Shown piece after piece: positions 1 to 7,962 of a stretch of 10,301 nt of DNA. A program made the position numbers and the translations under genes. The stretch covers positions 1 to 10,301 of the forward strand of contig JAJFHR010000445.1 of the NCBI GenBank assembly GCA_021775515.1. Reading direction: 5' to 3'. Position 1 is the first letter of the stretch; the number at the start of each line of letters is the position of its first letter. A model generated the notes under the pieces. That model made no database searches. It saw only the letters and a program-made list of their open reading frames with translations, and was not told the origin of the DNA. The DNA is from Hyphomicrobiales bacterium (GTDB lineage: Bacteria; Pseudomonadota; Alphaproteobacteria; Rhizobiales; JAJFHR01).

Positions 1-1135
1 AAAAGAATATGGTATCCCGGTGCCCAGGGGTGTTGCGGTATTTAGCGTCGAGGAAGCCGTTAAGGCTGCCGAGGAACTTGGCGGGCCGGTGTGGGTGGTG
101 AAAGCTCAAATTCATGCCGGTGGCCGGGGCAAGGGCGGCGGTGTCAAGGTGGTCAAGTCGATTGATGATGTCCGCACCGAGGCTGAGCGAATTTTAGGCA
201 TGCAGTTGGTGACCCACCAGACCGGCCCGCAAGGTAAACAGGTCAACCGCATATATATCGAAGATGGCTCGGCAATAGACAGAGAGCTTTATCTTTCTGC
301 CCTCGTCGACCGGGGGACTTCGCGCATCGCCTTTGTTGTTTCGACCGAGGGGGGAATGAATATTGAAGAAGTTGCGGCGGAAACGCCGGAGAAAATTCAT
401 ACCCTGACAATTGACCCGGCAAGCGGTATCAGCGGATATCATGGCCGTTGGATCGCTTACGGTCTTGGTCTCGAAGGTGATCAGGTCAGACAATGCGTTA
501 AACTGATAAATAACATTTACAAGTGCTTCACTGAAAAAGATGCAAGTCTATTAGAAGTAAATCCGCTAGTGGTAACAAATGACGGCGATCTTGTGTGCCT
601 TGACGCCAAAATGGGCTTTGATTCTAATGGTCTTTTCCGTCATCCCGACATCGTGGAATTACGTGATCTTGATGAAGAAGACGAAAAAGAAATTCAGGCT
701 TCCAAATTTGACCTGAGTTATATCAGCCTGGATGGCAGCATCGGTTGCATGGTCAACGGTGCCGGTCTGGCTATGGCGACCATGGACATTATCAAGCTTT
801 ATGGTTCTTCTCCGGCCAATTTTCTCGATGTTGGCGGCGGGGCCACCAGAGAAAAAGTTACGGAAGCCTTCAAGATTATCCTTTCGGATGAAAAGGTAGA
901 GGGCATTCTTGTCAATATATTCGGCGGTATTATGCGCTGTGACGTGATTGCGGAAGGTGTGGTTGCTGCGGCGCGCGAGCTTAGCTTGAGTGTGCCGCTG
1001 GTTGTCAGGCTCGAAGGTACGAATGTTGAAATCGGGAAGAAGATTATGAATGAATCGGGTCTGCCGATTATTGCAGCTGATGATCTTGCAGATGCGGCAC
1101 AGAAAATTGTTGCTGCCGTTAAGGGAGCAAACTGA
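1..1135 (+). CDS. sucC: Succinyl-CoA synthetase (ADP/GDP-forming) beta subunit, 5' partial
   Basis: Beta subunit of succinyl-CoA synthetase, which with SucD converts succinyl-CoA and NDP/Pi to succinate, CoA and NTP in the cytoplasmic TCA cycle. The gene runs off the left edge. The first complete codon is at 2, and the translation KEYGIPVPRGVAVF matches the family a dozen or so residues after the usual MNIHEYQAK start, so the GTG at 20 is an internal valine and not the start. The ATP-grasp part shows the glycine-rich segment near 110-150, the Mg-binding EVNP (554-565) and the aspartate at 602-604. The C-terminal CoA-ligase domain shows FLDVGGGA (about 820-845) and FGGIMRCDVIAEG (920-958). Adding the missing residues gives about 388-390 aa, the normal length. 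The TGA at 1133-1135 overlaps the sucD start by one base, so the subunits are probably translationally coupled. An upstream mdh is common in this group but lies outside the window. Confidence 0.97.
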   Translation, partial: KEYGIPVPRGVAVFSVEEAVKAAEELGGPVWVVKAQIHAGGRGKGGGVKVVKSIDDVRTEAERILGMQLVTHQTGPQGKQVNRIYIEDGSAIDRELYLSALVDRGTSRIAFVVSTEGGMNIEEVAAETPEKIHTLTIDPASGISGYHGRWIAYGLGLEGDQVRQCVKLINNIYKCFTEKDASLLEVNPLVVTNDGDLVCLDAKMGFDSNGLFRHPDIVELRDLDEEDEKEIQASKFDLSYISLDGSIGCMVNGAGLAMATMDIIKLYGSSPANFLDVGGGATREKVTEAFKIILSDEKVEGILVNIFGGIMRCDVIAEGVVAAARELSLSVPLVVRLEGTNVEIGKKIMNESGLPIIAADDLADAAQKIVAAVKGAN

Positions 1136-2010
1136 TGGCCGTTCTTATCGATCAAAATACCAAAGTAATTTGTCAAGGTTTTACCGGAAGCCAGGGGACA
1201 TTTCATTCAGAACAGGCGATTGCTTACGGCACTAAAATGGTCGGTGGAGTAACGCCGGGAAAAGGCGGCACAACGCATCTTGATTTGCCGGTTTTTGATA
1301 CCGTGCTGGCCGCTGTTGAACAGACTGGCGCCAGCGCCAGCGTTATCTACGTGCCACCACCTTTTGCCGCAGACGCAATTCTCGAAGCGATAGCTGCGGG
1401 AATTGAACTTGTCGTCTGTATTACCGAAGGTGTGCCGGTAAATGACATGGTCAAGGTGAAACGATCCTTGCAGGGGACAAAAACAAGGCTGGTCGGCCCT
1501 AATTGCCCAGGCGTCATTACCCCCAATCAGTGCAAGATCGGCATTATGCCGGGTCATATACATCGCGCCGGCAGCGTTGGCATTGTGTCACGATCAGGCA
1601 CGCTGACCTATGAAGCTGTTGCCCAAACTACAGCTGCTGATCTGGGACAATCCACCTGCATTGGAATTGGCGGCGATCCGGTCAATGGCACTAATTTCAT
1701 TGACTGCCTTGATATGTTCCTCGGTGATCCGGAAACCGAATCAATTATCATGATCGGTGAAATCGGCGGCTCGGCCGAAGAAGAAGCCGCCGAATTTCTC
1801 AGCCGGTCGAAAGTCAAAAAACCGGTGGTCGGATTTATTGCCGGGGTCACGGCACCACCCGGTAGAACAATGGGCCATGCTGGTGCGATTGTTTCCGGCG
1901 GCAAGGGCGGCGCGGAAAGTAAAATGGAGGCTCTGCGCAGTGCCGGCATCACTGTTGCCGAGAGCCCTGCAGCTTTGGGAACCACGCTGGTTGAGGTGCT
2001 TAGCCGTTAG
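1135..2010 (+). CDS. sucD: Succinyl-CoA synthetase alpha subunit
   Basis: Alpha subunit of succinyl-CoA synthetase, carrying the CoA-binding Rossmann domain and the phosphohistidine. It has 291 aa, the normal size. The N-terminal CoA-binding motif GFTGSQGTFH is at residues 15-24 and GPNCPGVI starts at residue 121. The active-site histidine that is phosphorylated during catalysis is H248 in GHAGAIVSGGKGG. The start is the ATG at 1135-1137, which shares its A with the sucC stop (TGATG). AGGGAG at about 1122-1127 is the ribosome binding site and lies inside the sucC end. Nothing is truncated or unusual. It forms the heterodimer or heterotetramer with SucC and uses the product of the SucA-SucB-LpdA complex encoded just downstream. 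Confidence 0.98.
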   Translation: MAVLIDQNTKVICQGFTGSQGTFHSEQAIAYGTKMVGGVTPGKGGTTHLDLPVFDTVLAAVEQTGASASVIYVPPPFAADAILEAIAAGIELVVCITEGVPVNDMVKVKRSLQGTKTRLVGPNCPGVITPNQCKIGIMPGHIHRAGSVGIVSRSGTLTYEAVAQTTAADLGQSTCIGIGGDPVNGTNFIDCLDMFLGDPETESIIMIGEIGGSAEEEAAEFLSRSKVKKPVVGFIAGVTAPPGRTMGHAGAIVSGGKGGAESKMEALRSAGITVAESPAALGTTLVEVLSR

Positions 2011-2108
2011 CCTTTTGGACCGGCGGTGATTGATAACTTCAACGCCTGTCGTTGCCATCATGCATGAAACTGTAGGTTGCAAAAGGTTGGCGGGTGTAAA
2101 AATCCTCG

Positions 2109-2127
2109 TGATCTCCGCGAAAGATCA
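2109..2127. promoter_or_regulatory. 19-bp dyad abutting the sucA -35 box, possible operator
   Basis: TGATCT (2109-2114) and AGATCA (2122-2127) are perfect 6-bp inverted arms around a 7-base spacer. The dyad ends directly against the candidate -35 hexamer at 2128. A second small palindrome, TGATTATCA (2129-2137), overlaps that -35. The position suits a regulator-binding site controlling sucABlpdA. The arm spacing does not match an FNR/FixK box (TTGAT-N4-ATCAA), and I recognise no regulator. The dyad is seen directly; the operator role is inferred. Confidence 0.35.
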
Positions 2128-2156
2128 TTGATTATCACATGGCTATTCAATATAGA
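2128..2156 (+). promoter_or_regulatory. Candidate sigma-70 type promoter for sucA-sucB-lpdA
   Basis: TTGATT (2128-2133, four of six matches to TTGACA) is followed after exactly 17 bases by TATAGA (2151-2156, first four bases of TATAAT). A start of transcription near 2162-2165 would give a leader of about 55-70 bases before sucA. It lies in the 207-bp sucD-sucA gap, the largest gap in the operon, and would allow sucA-sucB-lpdA to be transcribed separately from sucCD. No terminator was seen after sucD, so readthrough from upstream is also likely. Confidence 0.5.
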
Positions 2157-2163
2157 GGCTAGA

Positions 2164-2179
2164 GAGGTATTCGAACCTC
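2164..2179 (+). other. Leader stem-loop near the predicted 5' end of the sucA transcript
   Basis: GAGGT (2164-2168) and ACCTC (2175-2179) pair perfectly around the 6-base loop ATTCGA. If transcription starts from the promoter proposed at 2128-2156, this hairpin sits at or within a few bases of the RNA 5' end, where such structures can protect against 5'-end-dependent decay. The hairpin is seen directly; the role is inferred. Confidence 0.35.
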
Positions 2180-2191
2180 GCAGCGGCGGAG

Positions 2192-2235
2192 AGGAAGGCG
2201 GCCATAACCTTTGAGCTATGGCCGATGATAGCATG
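2192..2235 (+). promoter_or_regulatory. sucA ribosome binding site with hairpin over the upstream ATG
   Basis: A strong Shine-Dalgarno sequence AGGAAGG (2192-2198) lies 19 bases before the first in-frame ATG (2218), too far for normal use. The bases between form an 8-bp perfect stem, CGGCCATA (2199-2206) with TATGGCCG (2217-2224), around a 10-base loop. The ATG at 2218 is inside the 3' arm. The base of the stem touches the Shine-Dalgarno on one side, and a second in-frame ATG (2233-2235) lies 8 bases after the stem on the other. Folding would therefore hide the first ATG and place the second at ideal spacing. An in-frame TGA at 2212-2214 rules out any start further upstream. Confidence 0.5.
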
Positions 2236-5178
2236 TCTAAAACCCCGGCAAATGACGCCTTTGAAAAGACGTCATTTCTTTATGGTGGCAACGCAGCTTT
2301 TATCGAGCAGTTATACGCACAATTTCAACGGGATCCCACATCGGTAGGTCAAGAGTGGCGGGAGTTTTTCTCGGCACTTGGGGATGGCGCGGTCGAAATT
2401 GAACAAAGTGCACAAGGAGCCAGTTGGAAGCGCCAGGATTGGCCGGTGCCGGAAAATGGCGAACTGGTCAGCGCTCTGGACAGTAACTGGGCGGGCCTTG
2501 AAAGCTCGCTTAAAGAAAAAATCCAGAAAACAGCACCTGAAGGGACTTTGTCGCAAGAGGCTCTGCGGGCGGCGACGGTCGATTCCATCCGCGCCATCAT
2601 GATGATCCGGGCCTATCGGATGCGTGGCCATCTTGATGCCGATCTTGATCCTTTGAAGATTGAAACGAAGGGCCCCAGCCCGGAGTTGAGACCGGAATCG
2701 TTTGGTTTCACCGAAGCGGATTTTGACCGGCCCATTTTCATTGACAAGGTTCTTGGTCTGGAAACGGCGACGGTTCGGCAAATTCTCGAGATATTGCGGC
2801 GGACCTACTGTTCGACCATCGGTATTGAGTTTCTTCATATTTCCGATCCTGAAGCCAAAGGCTGGCTGCAAGAGCGCATTGAAGGACCGGACAAGGAAAT
2901 AAGTTTCACGCTTGAAGGCAAAAAAGCCATTTTACGAAAACTCGTTGAAACCGAGGGGATGGAAAAGTTTCTCGACGTAAAATATACCGGCACCAAGCGA
3001 TTTGGCCTTGATGGCGGTGAAGCAATGGTGCCGGCGCTGGAGCAAATTATCAAACGCGGCGGGCAGCTTGGCGTTTGCGATATTATCCTCGGAATGCCCC
3101 ACCGCGGCAGGCTTAATGTGCTTGTTAATGTCATGGGCAAACCCTATAGCGCCTTGTTTCACGAATTTCTCGGCGGCTCATCTAATCCCGACGATGTGGA
3201 AGGCTCAGGTGATGTTAAATATCATCTGGGAACTTCGTCCGACCGTGAATTTGATGGCAATAACGTGCATTTGTCGCTGACGGCTAACCCGTCCCATCTG
3301 GAGATTGTTGATCCGGTGGTGCTGGGGAAAGTCAGGGCCAAACAAGACCAGTTGCAGGACAAGGAACGTTCGCGGGTTCTGCCGCTGCTGTTGCATGGTG
3401 ATGCAGCCTTTGCCGGTCAGGGCGTTGTCTCGGAGTGTTTCGGATTGTCAGGACTGACCGGTCACCGCACGGGCGGGTCGATCCATTTTATCGTCAACAA
3501 CCAAATTGGCTTTACCACCTCTCCCCATCATTCACGCTCCTCACCTTATCCTTCGGATGTTGCGAAAATGATCGAAGCGCCGATTTTTCATGTCAATGGA
3601 GATGATCCCGAAGCTGTGGTTTACGTGGCAAAGATTGCCACCGAATATCGCCAGAAATTTCATAAACCGGTGGTAATCGACATGTTCTGCTATCGCCGGT
3701 TTGGCCACAATGAGGGAGACGAACCCTCGTTCACCCAGCCGTCGATGTACAAGAAAATTCGCAATCATCCCACCACCTTGACTATTTATAGCGAGCGGCT
3801 GATTGGCGAAGGTGTGGTTACGGTGGAACAAGTGGCAGAGATGAAAGCTGAGTTTCGCTCTCAACTTGAAGAAGCCTTCAGCTCCAGTGACAGTTACAAG
3901 CCCAACAAAGCGGATTGGCTTGACGGCAAATGGACCGGCCTTGGATTGCCTGACGATGATGATGCCCGGAAAGGGACTACTGGAGTAGAGCCATCTATTC
4001 TCAAGGAACTTGGTCGCAAGATCACTGAAATTCCGCAGGATTTCAACACCCACAGGACAATTTCCCGGATCTTCGCCAGCCGGCGAAAAATGATCGACGA
4101 CGGCGAGGGCATAGATTGGGCGTTGGCTGAGGCGCTGGCATTCGGGTCACTGGTCAGGGAGGGCTATCCGGTCCGGCTCTCGGGCCAGGACTGCGAGCGT
4201 GGAACTTTTTCTCATCGCCATTCGGTATTAACTGATCAGGTATCTGAAAACAGATTCACACCGTTGCAAAATATTTCAAAGACCCAGGCACGCTATGAAG
4301 TCATCAACTCAATGTTGTCCGAAGAGGCGATATTGGGATTTGAGTATGGCTACAGCCTGGCTGAGCCGAATGCGCTAACTATTTGGGAAGGACAATTTGG
4401 TGATTTTGCCAATGGGGCGCAGGTGATTTTTGATCAGTTTTTATCCAGCGGCGAGCGCAAGTGGTTGCGCATGTCCGGCCTGGTATGTCTGCTGCCTCAT
4501 GGCTATGAAGGACAGGGACCTGAACATTCCTCGGCTAAACTGGAGCGATTTCTCCAGCTTTGCGCTGAAGACAACTGGCAAGTGGCCAATTGCACCACTC
4601 CAATGAACTATTTTCACATCCTGCGCCGCCAACTCAAACGCGACTTCCGTAAACCGTTGATTTTGATGTCGCCAAAATCATTATTACGGCATAAGCGGGT
4701 TGTGTCTTCACTGACAGAATTCGGGCCGGAGTCGAGTTTTCACCGGGTTTTGTGGGATGATGCCCAATTGCTCAGTAATCAGAAAATCAAGCTCGTGGGT
4801 GATGATAAGATCAAACGGGTAGTGTTGTGCTCGGGCAAAGTCTATTTCGATCTTTACGAAGAGCGCGACAAGCTCGGCATCGATGATATTTATCTCATGC
4901 GTGTCGAACAGCTTTATCCTTTTCCCAGGCGGGCGTTGATCAACGAGATGGGAAGATTTCCCCAGGCTGAGGTCGTGTGGTGTCAGGAAGAGCCAAAAAA
5001 TATGGGTGCCTGGACTTTCATCGAACCTCATCTTGAAAGGGTGCTGGGCGAGATTGACGCTAAACATAAACGAGCGGTTTATGCCGGTCGCCCGGCCACA
5101 GCGGCGACGGCCACCGGTATGATGAAAAAGCATTTGATACAGTTACAGGCGTTTTTAGACGAGGCATTGGGTGTCTGA
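2218..5178 (+). CDS. sucA: 2-oxoglutarate dehydrogenase E1 component (ThDP-dependent)
   Basis: E1 of the 2-oxoglutarate dehydrogenase complex. It decarboxylates 2-oxoglutarate on thiamine diphosphate and transfers the succinyl group to the lipoyl arm of SucB. It has 986 aa from this ATG, normal for alphaproteobacteria and somewhat longer than the 933 aa of Escherichia coli. The N-terminal E2-binding segment TSFLYGGNAAFIEQLYAQF is at about residues 19-37. The dehydrogenase domain has GMPHRGRLN (292-300), NNQIGFTT (427-434) and the ThDP/Mg motif GDDPE (461-465) followed by RRFGHNEGDEPSFTQP. The transketolase-like pyrimidine domain includes YEGQGPEHSSAKLER (763-777). The C-terminal domain ends in the typical GRPATAATATG. 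The start could instead be the ATG at 2233, five codons later. That fits the usual short N-terminus (M, a few residues, ANDxFxxTSFLYGG) and the hairpin-bridged Shine-Dalgarno better. Residue numbers here count from 2218. Confidence 0.97.
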   Translation: MADDSMSKTPANDAFEKTSFLYGGNAAFIEQLYAQFQRDPTSVGQEWREFFSALGDGAVEIEQSAQGASWKRQDWPVPENGELVSALDSNWAGLESSLKEKIQKTAPEGTLSQEALRAATVDSIRAIMMIRAYRMRGHLDADLDPLKIETKGPSPELRPESFGFTEADFDRPIFIDKVLGLETATVRQILEILRRTYCSTIGIEFLHISDPEAKGWLQERIEGPDKEISFTLEGKKAILRKLVETEGMEKFLDVKYTGTKRFGLDGGEAMVPALEQIIKRGGQLGVCDIILGMPHRGRLNVLVNVMGKPYSALFHEFLGGSSNPDDVEGSGDVKYHLGTSSDREFDGNNVHLSLTANPSHLEIVDPVVLGKVRAKQDQLQDKERSRVLPLLLHGDAAFAGQGVVSECFGLSGLTGHRTGGSIHFIVNNQIGFTTSPHHSRSSPYPSDVAKMIEAPIFHVNGDDPEAVVYVAKIATEYRQKFHKPVVIDMFCYRRFGHNEGDEPSFTQPSMYKKIRNHPTTLTIYSERLIGEGVVTVEQVAEMKAEFRSQLEEAFSSSDSYKPNKADWLDGKWTGLGLPDDDDARKGTTGVEPSILKELGRKITEIPQDFNTHRTISRIFASRRKMIDDGEGIDWALAEALAFGSLVREGYPVRLSGQDCERGTFSHRHSVLTDQVSENRFTPLQNISKTQARYEVINSMLSEEAILGFEYGYSLAEPNALTIWEGQFGDFANGAQVIFDQFLSSGERKWLRMSGLVCLLPHGYEGQGPEHSSAKLERFLQLCAEDNWQVANCTTPMNYFHILRRQLKRDFRKPLILMSPKSLLRHKRVVSSLTEFGPESSFHRVLWDDAQLLSNQKIKLVGDDKIKRVVLCSGKVYFDLYEERDKLGIDDIYLMRVEQLYPFPRRALINEMGRFPQAEVVWCQEEPKNMGAWTFIEPHLERVLGEIDAKHKRAVYAGRPATAATATGMMKKHLIQLQAFLDEALGV

Positions 5179-5179
5179 A

Positions 5180-5196
5180 TTGCGTAGTACACGCAA
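5180..5196 (+). other. Stem-loop directly after the sucA stop codon
   Basis: TTGCGT (5180-5185) and ACGCAA (5191-5196) form a perfect 6-bp stem with a 5-base loop, starting two bases after the sucA TGA. No run of T follows, so it is not a standard intrinsic terminator. A hairpin in a 62-base gap between cotranscribed genes could act in mRNA processing or stability and set the E1:E2 ratio. That role is inferred. Confidence 0.35.
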
Positions 5197-5240
5197 GCAT
5201 CTCATCTTTAAATTCATGCGGCATCAATAATGAGGACGCT

Positions 5241-6449
5241 ATGTCAATAGAAATACGAGTTCCAACCTTAGGTGAATCTGTTACCGAGGCCACAATTGCC
5301 CAATGGTTTAAAAAAGCCGGCGAGGCGGTATCAGTTGATGAACCTCTGGTGGAACTTGAAACCGATAAGGTGACCATCGAGGTGCCGGCTCCAGCGGCAG
5401 GAGTTTTATCCGAGATTATTGCCCAGGATGGTGAGACGGTTGAAGTGGGCGCTTTGTTGGGCGCAATCGGCGAGGGTACAGGGGTTGTTCAAACACCGAG
5501 CCCGGCGGCACAGCCGGAAGCAGTTCCAGTTGCTCAACCGTCTGCTCCAACGGATAATAACGCTCACCCGCTGTCTCCTGCGGTCAATAAACTTGTCGCC
5601 GAGAATAAAATTGACCCCGGCACCATTGCTGGTACAGGCAAGGATGGCCGGTTGACCAAAGGCGACGTTTTATCAGCCCTGGATGGGGCTGTTCCCGCCG
5701 CCCCGGCTCCTGCTCTTCAGGTAAAGGCGCCAGTATCACCTGGTGATGGTGTGCGCGAAGAACGTGTTCGTATGACCCGTCTTCGCCAAACGATTGCCAC
5801 CCGTTTGAAAGATGCCCAGAATACCGCTGCGATGCTCACCACCTTTAATGAGGTGGACATGACTAACATCATGGCGGTGCGCAAGGACTATAAAGAGCTG
5901 TTTGAGAAAAAACATGGTGTCAAACTCGGCTTCATGAGCTTTTTTGTCAAAGCCTGCATCGGAGCACTCAGGGATGTGCCTGCTGTGAATGCGCAGATTG
6001 ACGGCACCGACCTGGTTTATAAAAACTACTACCACGTCGGTGTTGCCGTGGGCACGGAAAAAGGCCTGGTTGTGCCGGTGGTGCGTGATGCTGATATGCT
6101 GAGCCTGGCGGGCATTGAAAAAACCATCAACGATTTTGGCGCCCGGGCGCGAGATGGCAAGCTTGGCATCGACGAGATGCAGGGCGGTACGTTTACCATT
6201 TCCAACGGCGGTGTGTATGGCTCGTTAATGTCGACCCCGATCTTAAATGCACCGCAATCGGGAATTTTGGGGATGCATAAAATTCAGGAACGACCGATGG
6301 CCGTCAACGGCGAAATAAAAGTCAGGCCGATGATGTATCTGGCTCTTTCATATGATCACAGAATTGTCGATGGCAAAGAAGCCGTGACATTTTTGGTGCG
6401 GATCAAGGAGCAGCTTGAAGATCCGCAGCGCCTTGTTCTTGATCTTTAG
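5241..6449 (+). CDS. sucB: Dihydrolipoyl succinyltransferase, E2 of 2-oxoglutarate dehydrogenase
   Basis: Core E2 enzyme of the 2-oxoglutarate dehydrogenase complex. It carries the succinyl group on lipoate and passes it to CoA. It has 402 aa, the normal size. Residues 1-76 form a single lipoyl domain with the lipoylated lysine K43 in ETDKVTIEV. An Ala/Pro/Gln-rich flexible linker spans about 85-108. The peripheral subunit-binding domain (LSPAVNKLVAENKIDPGTI..GTGKDGRLTKGDV) is at about 110-145. A second Ala/Pro linker leads to the acyltransferase domain, with catalytic H373 and D377 in SYDHRIVDGKEAV and the C-terminal EDPQRLVLDL typical of succinyltransferases. GAGG at 5232-5235, five bases before the ATG, is the ribosome binding site. 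The place between sucA and lpdA supports the succinyl rather than acetyl form. An alternative symbol is odhB. Confidence 0.97.
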   Translation: MSIEIRVPTLGESVTEATIAQWFKKAGEAVSVDEPLVELETDKVTIEVPAPAAGVLSEIIAQDGETVEVGALLGAIGEGTGVVQTPSPAAQPEAVPVAQPSAPTDNNAHPLSPAVNKLVAENKIDPGTIAGTGKDGRLTKGDVLSALDGAVPAAPAPALQVKAPVSPGDGVREERVRMTRLRQTIATRLKDAQNTAAMLTTFNEVDMTNIMAVRKDYKELFEKKHGVKLGFMSFFVKACIGALRDVPAVNAQIDGTDLVYKNYYHVGVAVGTEKGLVVPVVRDADMLSLAGIEKTINDFGARARDGKLGIDEMQGGTFTISNGGVYGSLMSTPILNAPQSGILGMHKIQERPMAVNGEIKVRPMMYLALSYDHRIVDGKEAVTFLVRIKEQLEDPQRLVLDL

Positions 6450-6494
6450 AGAAATTCAGAGTTTTGCAAATAATATTTCAGGTAGGGACTAACC

Positions 6495-7901
6495 ATGGCT
6501 GAGGCGTTTGATCTGGTTGTCATTGGGACGGGGCCGGGAGGTTATGTGTGTGCTATCCGGGCGGCACAACTCGGCATGAAGGTTGCCGTTGTAGAAAAAC
6601 GCAAGACCCATGGTGGAACCTGTCTCAATGTGGGTTGTATTCCCTCAAAGGCCATTTTGCATTCCTCCGAGTTGTTTGAAGAAGCCGGGCATGAATTTGC
6701 GGCAATGGGCATTAAAGTATCAACGCCTAAACTCGACCTTGATGCGATGATGAACCACAAACAGGAAACGATTGATTCCAATGTTGCGGGCGTTGAGTTT
6801 TTGCTCAAGAAAAACAAAATCAAACCCTACCATGGTACCGGAAAAATTTTGTCCGCCGGCAAGGTGGAAGTTGCCCAGGATGGCGGTGGCACGGAGGTGT
6901 TAGAGACCAAAAACATTGTTATTGCGACCGGATCGGACGTAGCTCAATTGCCGGGCATCGAGATTGACGAAAAGCAGATTGTCTCCTCGACCGGCGCCCT
7001 GGAACTCACCAGCGTGCCCGATCGCATGCTGGTGGTGGGGGCAGGTGTTATCGGTCTTGAATTGGGCTCGGTGTGGCGCAGGTTGGGCTCGGAAGTAACC
7101 GTGGTAGAATTTTTGGACAGAATTTTGCCGGGCATGGACGGGGACGTTGCCAAAACCTTTCAGCGGACTTTGAAAAAACAGCATATGACCTTCAAACTTT
7201 CGACCAAGGTAACCGGTGTCGAAAAAACCGGTAAAACGTTGAAGGTGACCATGGAGCCGGCCAAAGGGGGAGAGGCTGTTGTCCTTGAGACAGACGTAAT
7301 GCTGGTGGCGATCGGGCGCGTGCCTTACACTTCAGGTCTTGGACTGGAAGAGGCCGGTGTTGAATTGGATCAGCGCGGCCGGGTCAAAACCGACAGTCAT
7401 TTCAAGACATCGGTTGACGGTATTTACGCAATTGGTGATGTGATTGACGGACCGATGCTGGCTCATAAGGCCGAAGACGAAGGTGTTGCGGTGGCTGAAA
7501 TTCTCAGTAATCAGGCCGGGCATGTAAATTATGATGTGATTCCCGGCGTGGTTTACACCATGCCGGAGGTTGCGGCCGTGGGCAAAACTGAAGAAGAACT
7601 CAAAGAAGCCGGAATTGAATATTCAGTGGGAAAATTTCCTTTCACCGCCAATGGCCGGGCCAAGGCCATGCGCAAGTCGGATGGATTTATTAAGGTTTTG
7701 GCGGACAAGAAGACTGACCGGGTGCTCGGCGTGCATATGATTGGAGCCGCCGTCGGCGAAATGATCCATGAAGCTTGCGTATTGATGGAATTTGGTGGAT
7801 CAGCAGAAGACCTCGCCCGCACTTGTCATGCCCACCCGACATTGTCGGAAGCGGTGAAAGAAGCGGCAATGGCGGTGGATAAACGCACAATTCATATGTG
7901 A
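6495..7901 (+). CDS. lpdA: Dihydrolipoyl dehydrogenase (E3)
   Basis: FAD- and NAD-dependent E3 that reoxidises the dihydrolipoyl group of E2. It has 468 aa, normal for the family. The N-terminal FAD-binding motif is GTGPGGYVCAIRAAQ (11-25). The redox-active disulfide is C43/C48 in GGTCLNVGCIPSK. The NAD-binding motif VVGAGVIGLELGSVW begins near residue 180, and the second FAD motif IYAIGDVIDGPMLAHKAEDEG is in the C-terminal half. The dimer-interface catalytic pair is H447 and E452 in HAHPTLSEAVKEAA. AGGGA at 6484-6488 lies six bases before the ATG. It is the last gene of the block, 45 bases after sucB. Its linkage to sucAB argues that it serves this complex, though E3 is often shared with pyruvate dehydrogenase and glycine cleavage. 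Confidence 0.97.
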   Translation: MAEAFDLVVIGTGPGGYVCAIRAAQLGMKVAVVEKRKTHGGTCLNVGCIPSKAILHSSELFEEAGHEFAAMGIKVSTPKLDLDAMMNHKQETIDSNVAGVEFLLKKNKIKPYHGTGKILSAGKVEVAQDGGGTEVLETKNIVIATGSDVAQLPGIEIDEKQIVSSTGALELTSVPDRMLVVGAGVIGLELGSVWRRLGSEVTVVEFLDRILPGMDGDVAKTFQRTLKKQHMTFKLSTKVTGVEKTGKTLKVTMEPAKGGEAVVLETDVMLVAIGRVPYTSGLGLEEAGVELDQRGRVKTDSHFKTSVDGIYAIGDVIDGPMLAHKAEDEGVAVAEILSNQAGHVNYDVIPGVVYTMPEVAAVGKTEEELKEAGIEYSVGKFPFTANGRAKAMRKSDGFIKVLADKKTDRVLGVHMIGAAVGEMIHEACVLMEFGGSAEDLARTCHAHPTLSEAVKEAAMAVDKRTIHM

Positions 7902-7962
7902 TATGTGAAGAGAACCTGAGTTTGGCGTCTTATATCAACAAATCGTGCCCAAGCTTTATTTT

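Noticed and set aside
799..1206. Long open frames on the minus strand and in other frames inside sucC, sucD, sucA and lpdA.
   Set aside because: They are shadows of well-conserved genes, with no recognisable protein features or ribosome binding sites of their own.
2011..2086. CCTTTTG (2011-2017) and CAAAAGG (2080-2086) form a 7-bp inverted repeat after sucD.
   Set aside because: The arms are separated by over 60 bases with no T tract after them, so it is a poor terminator and probably chance.
2060..2131. Short reading frame MHETVGCKRLAG... in the sucD-sucA gap, as a possible leader peptide.
   Set aside because: It has no ribosome binding site, is about 23 codons long, shows no regulatory amino-acid run and lies mostly upstream of the candidate promoter.
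2155..2185. On the minus strand GAGGTTCGAATACCTC looks like a tRNA T-arm.
   Set aside because: The loop and stem are out of register for a true T-arm, no acceptor or anticodon stem can be built around it, and there is no CCA end.
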